Below are positions 16,061 through 20,802 of a stretch of 20,802 nucleotides of DNA, piece by piece. A program made the translations under genes and the position numbers. How positions within the stretch are numbered: the first letter of the stretch is position 1; each line of letters begins with the position of its first letter. Source of the stretch: Thermoplasmatota archaeon (GTDB lineage: Archaea > Thermoplasmatota > Thermoplasmata > GCA-020350865 > JAUVCJ01); assembly GCA_030595765.1 (NCBI GenBank), contig JAUVCJ010000014.1, positions 1 through 20,802 of the forward strand, written 5' to 3'. The notes beneath the pieces were generated by a model. That model had not been told where the DNA came from. It ran no database searches and saw nothing but the letters and a program-made list of their open reading frames with translations.

Positions 16061-17467
16061 ATGCTGAAGCTTACTGTGAACCAGCGCATACTTGTGCATC
16101 TGCTGGGCTTTTCCAGCTCTGCTGCCAAGGAACCATATCCGCTGGAGGCTACCCAAAAAGGGATCGCCTCCGGGATAGGAGCCAGGTTAAATCACATCCC
16201 AAGAGCTGTTGCTCGAATGGAGAAAGAAGAACTGTTGGTTGCAAGAAGAGGCCATGTCATTGGGCAGTCTAGGCGCCTCAAGTGCTATGTTCTCACGCAA
16301 CAAGGCATGTCTCAGGCTAGGGGACTGCGCAAAAGCCTGGCAGCGCAGACCATCTCTGTTATTGGGCCGGAAGACCCCAAGGAGATGACCATGGCTGAAG
16401 CCAGAGATGAGATGGAGACAAAGCTCAGCCTTCTGGAGCTTTACATCCAGACCGGCGATGATGGTGTTCTAGACCTTACGCCAGGCGCATCCAAAAAAAA
16501 GAAAAAAGAAAAAGGAGCAGGGGCGAATGCTTCCAAAAGCAAAGACATCCATTTTATTCCTGATAAATCTCCAGATAAAACAACTGATAGACCATCTGAT
16601 AAAGCGCGCTCTAGAAAAGGGAGCCTTGACAGTTCAAAGCGAAAGGAACCGGCCAGGAAAAGCAAGAATGTGGTTCACGGGACCATTCCAATAACCATCA
16701 ACTTCATTGGAAGAGACAGGGACTTCATGACCCTTCAGTCCTGGCTCGAACGGAACGGGGCCGGGACCATGACCATCATTGGACCCCTTGGAATAGGCAA
16801 GTCCGCGCTTGCCGCTGAAATCGCAAGAAGGGTCAAAGACCGCCCGGTGTTTTGGTACTCCCTCAAGAACGGCAAGGATCTTCCAGGCCTAGCAAAGGAG
16901 ATGGAAAGATTCATTTCTCTTCTGAAACTCCAAAAAGATAAAAAAGATGAAGAAAAGAAGAAGAAAAAGAAGAAGAAGGAGAATGATGATGATAATGACC
17001 TGAGCAAGTCTGGCTCCAACTTACTTGATAGGCTCGTTTTGGCTCTAGATGGTCTTGATGCCCTGCTGGTAGTGGACGATTACTTCGAAGCAGAGGAGGA
17101 ACTGGCAACCTTTGTGGAGGCACTGGTGCATCGTGCTGGCTCAATGAACTTGCACATGTTAGTCTCAATGCGCGATACCACACCGTTCTACTCTCGCTTC
17201 TACAGACGAGAGGAGCTTGAGCATGGTCTGGTAGTGGAGCTAGCACTCAAAGGCCTGGAACCCAAGTTCATGCCCTCATTGCTGCAAACCTCCGAGCTGG
17301 AAGAAGATGCGCTACGCAAGATCCACCTAATGACCAGAGGCCACCCGCTATCCCTTGTGCTCCTGCGGAACTGCGAGGATGTCAAGCTAAAGGGCCTCAA
17401 AGGCTTCACTCAAGAGGAAGTGAATTTGTTGAAGTTCCTAGCTGGGGTGAAAGAAGGAAACCTATAG
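16061..17467 (+). CDS. wHTH-STAND NTPase, apparently C-terminally truncated
   Basis: 468 aa from ATG 16061 (MLKLTVNQRILVHLLGF). An upstream in-frame ATG at 15974 would add 29 residues, but a TATA box lies between the two. Residues 1-95 form a winged helix-turn-helix (RLNHIPRAVARMEKEELL, then RRGHVIG as wing). A Lys/Ser-rich linker runs to about 210. The NTPase has NFIGRDRD (214-221), Walker A GPLGIGKS (241-248), Walker B LLVVDD (335-340), a sensor-like LVSMRDTT, and RGHPLSLVLL (426-435), which matches the GxP-type motif of STAND/AP-ATPases. A charged Lys/Asp insert (about 292-313) interrupts the NTPase core. The protein stops soon after EEVNLLKFLAG, where STAND proteins normally enter a second winged helix followed by repeat domains. 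Likely a signal-dependent transcriptional or defence switch; ligand and targets unknown. Confidence 0.75.
   Translation: MLKLTVNQRILVHLLGFSSSAAKEPYPLEATQKGIASGIGARLNHIPRAVARMEKEELLVARRGHVIGQSRRLKCYVLTQQGMSQARGLRKSLAAQTISVIGPEDPKEMTMAEARDEMETKLSLLELYIQTGDDGVLDLTPGASKKKKKEKGAGANASKSKDIHFIPDKSPDKTTDRPSDKARSRKGSLDSSKRKEPARKSKNVVHGTIPITINFIGRDRDFMTLQSWLERNGAGTMTIIGPLGIGKSALAAEIARRVKDRPVFWYSLKNGKDLPGLAKEMERFISLLKLQKDKKDEEKKKKKKKKENDDDNDLSKSGSNLLDRLVLALDGLDALLVVDDYFEAEEELATFVEALVHRAGSMNLHMLVSMRDTTPFYSRFYRREELEHGLVVELALKGLEPKFMPSLLQTSELEEDALRKIHLMTRGHPLSLVLLRNCEDVKLKGLKGFTQEEVNLLKFLAGVKEGNL
16493..16514 (+). repeat. A-rich slippage-prone tract in the NTPase linker
   Basis: A run of eight A followed by further A5-6 runs separated by single G, encoding SKKKKKEK. 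A one-base change here would frameshift the gene before its Walker A motif. Confidence 0.6.
16931..16980 (+). repeat. AAG/AAA-rich tract encoding poly-Lys insert in the NTPase
   Basis: Purine-only repeats of AAG and GAA encode a run of Lys and Glu followed by an Asp-rich stretch. The tract lies between Walker A and Walker B and looks like an expanded microsatellite rather than conserved fold. Gains or losses in units of three would keep the frame. Confidence 0.6.
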
Positions 17468-17541
17468 GTGAAGGACAACAACCTTATCCAGCCCAAAGTA
17501 ACAGGAATGGATGATTCCTTGGCTTTCTTAGAATGTTTTAT

Positions 17542-17814
17542 TCATCTGTAGCCTCTGCCACGAGGGAATATTTCAGTTACCCAGATCATATTGCCCTCTA
17601 TCGCATATACAGCTCTATAGGTTCCAATTCTGACCCTATACATTGGCGGTTTGCCTTTCTTTCCTCGCATTTTTTTGATGTCCAGACCAGCTCGTTTTCC
17701 TGTAGGTTTTTCTTTGAGCTTTTTGAGGGTGGTAATGATCCGCTTTTGGGTCTTCTTGTCTAGGGTTTCAAGAAAGGCAGTTGCTTCAGGGTGTAGCCTA
17801 ATATCCCCAATCAT
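17542..17814 (-). CDS. RelE/ParE-superfamily toxin
   Basis: 90 aa, normal for the family. The fold runs HPEATAFLETLDKKTQKRIITTLKKLKEKP (two helices), a basic segment KRAGLDIKKMRGKKGKPPMYRVRIGTYRAVYAI, and WVTEIFPRGRGYR at the end. YRVRIGTYRAVY is the characteristic strand pair of RelE-type toxins, and the C-terminal Arg and Tyr residues suit the ribosome-dependent mRNA cleavage group. The start overlaps the antitoxin stop by 4 bp (ATGA), so the two are co-translated. Convergent with the NTPase gene, 74 bp away. The family is clear; whether it acts like RelE (ribosome) or ParE (gyrase) cannot be settled by eye. Confidence 0.85.
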   Translation of the reverse strand: MIGDIRLHPEATAFLETLDKKTQKRIITTLKKLKEKPTGKRAGLDIKKMRGKKGKPPMYRVRIGTYRAVYAIEGNMIWVTEIFPRGRGYR

Positions 17815-18005
17815 GCAATATCATCCAGAGAAGCGAATTTGCTCTTCTCGGCTAGTCGCTTGTACTGGCGCCCCATGAACTCCTCATACTCGACTTCGCT
17901 GAGTATTCTGTTCAGTATCTCGTCGTAGGTCTCGCCCTTGTGGCCGAAGAGCTTGATCCTCTCCCTGGTTTCCTTGTGGATCGGAATGGTGGTAACTTCA
18001 GTCAT
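17811..18005 (-). CDS. RelB-like antitoxin of the RelE-type toxin
   Basis: 64 aa from ATG 18005 (MTEVTTIPIHKETRERIKLF). GTG 18014 and ATG 18011 are also in frame but add only a few residues. The N-terminal half (TIPIHKETRERIKLFGHKGETYDEILNRIL) resembles the short archaeal ribbon-helix-helix antitoxins, with the strand TTIPIH followed by two helices. The C-terminal half (EYEEFMGRQYKRLAEKSKFASLDDIA) would be the toxin-binding tail. It overlaps the toxin start by 4 bp and is preceded by palindromic TTATAAG elements suited to autoregulation. Confidence 0.8.
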   Translation of the reverse strand: MTEVTTIPIHKETRERIKLFGHKGETYDEILNRILSEVEYEEFMGRQYKRLAEKSKFASLDDIA

Positions 18006-18013
18006 TATCATCA

Positions 18014-18050
18014 CTTATAATGGCTTATAACTGTCATAAGTACTTATAAC
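18014..18050 (-). promoter_or_regulatory. Promoter and operator candidate of the RelB/RelE-like pair
   Basis: On the minus strand the 18-bp near-palindrome GTTATAAGTACTTATGAC (18033-18050, one mismatch between its 8-bp arms) is followed by GTTATAAG and ATTATAAG, ten bp apart. TATAAG also resembles a TATA box, and the copy at 18024-18030 lies about 22 nt before ATG 18005. Binding of the ribbon-helix-helix antitoxin here would block its own promoter. Confidence 0.55.
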
Positions 18051-18376
18051 CGCGCATAGGCTGAGGCGCAAACAGGAAGGTGAATAACCGGGGTATTATG
18101 CAGCCCGGGATCAATAATTAAACCTCTTATCATAATCTTTGTGGCTCATCCATTCAAGTATTATTGACAGGACAATAACTTCGTCCCTGGCTTATTGCAG
18201 CTGGCAATTCAAGGCATTGGATGGTGTGTCCTCCCTCTTCAGCGGGTTTCAAAACAACTGTAAATTCCATAGATCACACCATATTTACAATGTAGGCAGG
18301 AATATATAGCATCTCCTTAGCTTTTAACGTTGGATTGGGAACTCATTGGAGTCATTCCAATATCAAGAGAGGAATT
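18051..18376. other. Non-coding stretch between the RelB/RelE-like pair and the membrane gene
   Basis: I see no convincing gene on either strand. It holds an inverted repeat TTATTG-N6-CAATAA (18161-18178), an 8-bp inverted pair ATGGTGTG (18221-18228) and CACACCAT (18275-18282), and ATTGGA-N5-TCCAAT (18345-18361) just beyond the stop of the membrane gene, which could be part of a transcript end. None is strong enough to name. Confidence 0.4.
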
Positions 18377-18862
18377 CTATTTGTCAGTGTCATTCTCAAT
18401 CCCCACGGAGCATAATATCTCATATATTCGGTTAAAACTCTCTCCAGAGAGGTTTTTTGCCAATATTCTTATTGTTCTATCTTTGGCTGTCTGTATTCTT
18501 ATGAGATTTCCTTTATACCCTTCTTTTTTCATGTAGCGAACGTCAGAATACGGGATGAATAAATTATTCTTAAATACATGAGACCAGGGCTTCAATTCTC
18601 CTTCAATGCCACAGTCATAAAGTTTAATCCTGGAGATTCTTAAAGTCATTAAGAACATTGAAACTGTTATTAAAGGTAAAATAATGAATGCCACTAGAAA
18701 CTTTTTATAACTTTCATAATCTACAATATCAGAAGAAATATTCTCGTATAGATAAAGAAATGAAATTGCTATTAACACTACAAATGAGGCTAACATAAAC
18801 CCGATCTTTTTTAGAAGATAATGCCCTCTGGGTTCCTCAAAGAGCAACTCCCTTTTTTCCAT
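18377..18862 (-). CDS. Two-helix membrane protein with a soluble C-terminal domain, unknown function
   Basis: 161 aa. Hydrophobic segments at about 19-40 (IGFMLASFVVLIAISFLYLY) and 53-75 (FLVAFIILPLITVSMFLMTL) form a hairpin. The remaining 85 residues are beta-rich (RIKLYDCGIEGELKPW, NLFIPYSDVRYMKKEGYKGNLIRIQTAKDRTIRI) and end in a helix, which resembles bacterial PH-like domains behind paired helices; this is a shape match only. The gene is clearly more AT-rich than the giant genes, suggesting transfer. It starts 13 bp after a ribbon-helix-helix gene and is probably in its operon, in the place where a toxin gene would usually lie. Confidence 0.65.
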   Translation of the reverse strand: MEKRELLFEEPRGHYLLKKIGFMLASFVVLIAISFLYLYENISSDIVDYESYKKFLVAFIILPLITVSMFLMTLRISRIKLYDCGIEGELKPWSHVFKNNLFIPYSDVRYMKKEGYKGNLIRIQTAKDRTIRILAKNLSGESFNRIYEILCSVGIENDTDK

Positions 18863-18875
18863 CCCTATCTACCTC

Positions 18876-19115
18876 CTAATCTGAATGCCTTCTACCGAAC
18901 TTCTTTTTGACGAGTTCATCCGCTACCTCTCCTCTGAGTGTGTCCAAATTTTCCAGCGTAATTCCCTTGGACTCCATTAGCTCTTTCAGGTCCCTCTGGA
19001 TCATGTCTCGAATTGCTTCTCTGACTGCCTCGCTACGGCTCTTGTAGAATCCAGACTGTACCTTTTTATCTAAATACTCAAGGATGTTTTCCGTGACCTC
19101 AATGCTGATATTCAT
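18876..19115 (-). CDS. Ribbon-helix-helix (CopG/ParD-like) protein
   Basis: 79 aa. MNISIEVTENILEYLDKKVQSGFYKSRSEAVREAIRDMI is a clear ribbon-helix-helix: a strand that contacts DNA, helix, the GFYKSRSEAVREAIR turn and second helix. The tail (DLKELMESKGITLENLDTLRGEVADELVKKKFGRRHSD) is charged and would suit a partner-binding segment. GGTGA lies about five nt before ATG. The family is typical of ParD-type antitoxins, but no ParE or PIN toxin follows; instead a membrane protein begins 13 bp downstream. It may be a stand-alone regulator, an orphan antitoxin, or half of an unfamiliar pair. Confidence 0.75.
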   Translation of the reverse strand: MNISIEVTENILEYLDKKVQSGFYKSRSEAVREAIRDMIQRDLKELMESKGITLENLDTLRGEVADELVKKKFGRRHSD

Positions 19116-19187
19116 AATCTCACCATAAGGACATTCTATTAGCGGGCTAATAAATCTTTCGTGCCTTTTTGCGCCAACGTGAACGGC

Positions 19188-20477
19188 TTAAAAGCCCGCC
19201 TGTGGGTCATTCTCAGACAGTAATATTACCCACAGCGGCACCCTTTCAACCCTCCCATTTGTGGAATAATCATCTACCGTGAGGATATATCTTTTATAGT
19301 TTGGGTATGGAAAATCCTCGAATGCCTCCTCTTCTCTCTTATCTTCCTCTCCATAGCACACCTGTACAGCTATCCCAGGTCTGGGAATCACTATATCCAC
19401 TTCGCGGTTTTCTTTCCAATAATAGATGGAGCCATATCTTCTTTTTAGCTCCAGGGCTGCGATGTTTTCCGCAACTCTACCTCTATTCCTCATCGGCTCC
19501 ATGTTGAGACTGTTCGCAAGGCCAACATCTGTTGCATATATCTTTATCGGCCTATGTTCGCGCAGGCCTTCAGTGGTGGAATATGTCTGATGTTTGGTGT
19601 TAAAGAGGAGAAAAGAGCCTTCAAGGCATCTTAGATACTCCTTCACCGTGTCTACACTCAATCCAGCGGCATTGGAGATCCTTCTATAACTCAGGAGGTT
19701 CGAGATATTTCTCATAGCATATATCCCTAGGCTTTCCATCTTTGCAGGATTCCTGACACTAAGACGTAATAGCACGTCTCGATATAGTATGTCTCTAAAA
19801 TATTCTCCCAACATCTCTTGACTGCCTATCCCGAGCACGGCCTCAGGAAAGCCACCGATTTTCATGTAATCATCAAGATGATGGAGTATTGAACCCTCTG
19901 CCTTCCTGTTCCTGGCCCAGGTCTCTTTGATATCTCCGCTGGTGTACTCAAAGCCCACAAAGTCCATGTACTCCTTGAAAGAGAGTGGATATACCTTAAC
20001 GGTCATGTTCCTTCCAGTGAGCAGCGTGGAATAGTCCGAGGATACAAGAGATGAAGACGAGCCAGATACAACGAACTTGATCCCATCCTTGCTATCGTAG
20101 TGCCTCTTCACCCATTTCTCCCATCCGTCAACGTTTTGTATCTCATCGAGAAAAACATAACTTGCGGCGGCACCAGTTTCTCTTTTGTATGCCTTGAGCA
20201 CGTCTTCTAGGACATTCTCGTACCCTATCAAGCGTTCATCATCTAGGTTCACATACAATATTTCATGGGGGTCCCTCTCCTTAAGCAAGTGCTCGATGAG
20301 TTGGTACATCAGTGTGCTTTTCCCGCATCTTCGTATCCCCACTATCGTGACCACATGGGGCATATCCAGGTATCTCTTTAACTGGGTAAGATAATCAACT
20401 CGCTTCACCCCTGCCAATTTATGTATGCTCTCTTTGTCTGTCCACCAGGGATTCCAATCGTAGAGAACCTCTTTCAT
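19188..20477 (-). CDS. AAA_14/DUF4143 family ATPase
   Basis: 429 aa, a usual length for the family. The ATPase half has Walker A GIRRCGKST (47-55), a strand LYVNLDDE, Walker B YVFLDEIQ (107-114), and VVSGSSSSL (136-144) with TLLTGR downstream. The C-terminal DUF4143 half has a winged-helix-like middle (RRISNAAGLSVDTVKEYLRCLE) and an end resembling a restriction-endonuclease fold, VAENIAALEL (335-344) and WKENREVDIVI (354-364), then VQV. The E...ExD...QV pattern fits the usual nuclease-like core. The family is very common in archaea, usually single genes in many copies, with unproven function, possibly in mobile or defence contexts. It is preceded by two palindromic boxes and stands alone on the minus strand, 72 bp from the ribbon-helix-helix gene. 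Confidence 0.88.
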   Translation of the reverse strand: MKEVLYDWNPWWTDKESIHKLAGVKRVDYLTQLKRYLDMPHVVTIVGIRRCGKSTLMYQLIEHLLKERDPHEILYVNLDDERLIGYENVLEDVLKAYKRETGAAASYVFLDEIQNVDGWEKWVKRHYDSKDGIKFVVSGSSSSLVSSDYSTLLTGRNMTVKVYPLSFKEYMDFVGFEYTSGDIKETWARNRKAEGSILHHLDDYMKIGGFPEAVLGIGSQEMLGEYFRDILYRDVLLRLSVRNPAKMESLGIYAMRNISNLLSYRRISNAAGLSVDTVKEYLRCLEGSFLLFNTKHQTYSTTEGLREHRPIKIYATDVGLANSLNMEPMRNRGRVAENIAALELKRRYGSIYYWKENREVDIVIPRPGIAVQVCYGEEDKREEEAFEDFPYPNYKRYILTVDDYSTNGRVERVPLWVILLSENDPQAGF

Positions 20478-20510
20478 ACAACTTTATAGCACAGTGCTCA
20501 TTAAAGAAGT

Positions 20511-20560
20511 TGTCGATTATACTTGACAAAAAAGCGGCGTAGTGTCAAACATACTTGACA
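20511..20560 (-). promoter_or_regulatory. Two 18-bp palindromic boxes upstream of the AAA_14/DUF4143 gene
   Basis: Minus-strand boxes TGTCAAGTATAATCGACA (20511-20528) and TGTCAAGTATGTTTGACA (20543-20560) share 15 of 18 bases. The distal box has perfect 6-bp arms (TGTCAA/TTGACA) and the proximal one has a single mismatch. Their centres are 32 bp apart, three helical turns. The GTATAAT inside the proximal box could be the TATA element, placing transcription start near 20491 beside the palindrome AGCACAGTGCT (20489-20499). The layout is what one expects of paired operators. Confidence 0.6.
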
Positions 20561-20597
20561 AAAAGGATAGGCGGGGGTGCCTAGTGTGCAGGCCAAA

Positions 20598-20802
20598 CTA
20601 TTTTTTTGAATCCTTCTTTCGTTTACTATACATCCACAGCTCAAATAAAATAAGGAATATTAGAAGGGTACCTACCAGGATGGCTGATGGGATTATTACA
20701 ATATTATAGGTAGTTTTAGCAACCCCTCCCAAATAAAACGACCCCATAATAAGAGATATTGTTGAAATAAACATTATTAGAACATATCTAAGGACCTTTA
20801 GA
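20598..20802 (-). CDS. C-terminal part of a membrane protein (5' partial)
   Basis: 67 codons and a stop in an open frame that runs off the right edge, so the start is unknown (an internal ATG lies at 20774). Two hydrophobic stretches are visible, VLIMFISTISLIMGSFYLGG and YNIVIIPSAILVGTLLIFLI, followed by a basic tail (MYSKRKKDSKK) expected to be cytoplasmic. AT-rich like the membrane gene at 18377. I do not recognise the family. Confidence 0.5.
   Translation of the reverse strand, partial: LKVLRYVLIMFISTISLIMGSFYLGGVAKTTYNIVIIPSAILVGTLLIFLILFELWMYSKRKKDSKK

Noticed and set aside
15859..16128. Open frame of 89 aa on the minus strand
   Set aside because: It is antisense to the tandem repeat and to the wHTH start of the NTPase; its repetitive composition comes from the repeat.
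18221..18282. ATGGTGTG/CACACCAT inverted pair as a structured RNA
   Set aside because: A single 8-bp pair separated by 46 nt in a 315-bp region is not enough to claim an RNA.
19188..19203. GGCTT-TT-AAGCC hairpin at the end of the DUF4143 gene as a terminator
   Set aside because: The stem is only 5 bp, overlaps the last codons and has no following T-run; archaeal termination does not need it.

Overview
The window looks archaeal, with a Thermoplasmata-like euryarchaeon as my best guess at low certainty. The evidence is three giant surface proteins that begin with the archaeal type IV pilin (class III) signal and helix, TATA boxes at archaeal spacing before several genes, at least one gene that appears to be transcribed without a 5' leader, and GGAGG/GGTGA ribosome binding sites before others. 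I see no rRNA, tRNA, CRISPR array or transposase.

Left two thirds (1-14571, minus strand): three giant paralogous surface proteins, read from right to left. Gene 3 (9268-14529) and gene 2 (4758-9143) each follow the same 46-bp promoter block, which contains a 14-bp palindrome. Gene 1 (4753 to beyond the left edge) starts 4 nt after gene 2 stops and is probably translated from the same mRNA. All three share one plan: pilin-like N-terminus and single membrane helix, beta domains, two GATase1-like Rossmann modules alternating with three CARDB-type beta sandwiches, then C-terminal jelly-roll domains. A von Willebrand factor A (VWA) domain sits at the same internal site in genes 1 and 3 but is absent from gene 2. 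They are probably cell-surface or pilus-tip adhesins; this role is inferred.

Middle (14744-17467): a DsrE-like sulfur-relay protein divergent from the giant-gene cluster, a HicB-HicA toxin-antitoxin pair, a small two-helix membrane protein, a degenerate 13-bp tandem repeat, and a leaderless wHTH-STAND NTPase that ends where its second winged helix should begin.

Right part (17542-20802, minus strand): a RelB/RelE-type toxin-antitoxin pair with a palindromic operator candidate, a 315-bp non-coding stretch, a ribbon-helix-helix antitoxin-like gene paired with an AT-rich membrane protein rather than a usual toxin, an AAA_14/DUF4143 ATPase with two 18-bp palindromic boxes upstream, and the C-terminus of another AT-rich membrane protein running off the edge. 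This part resembles a defence or toxin-antitoxin accessory island placed beside the surface-protein locus.
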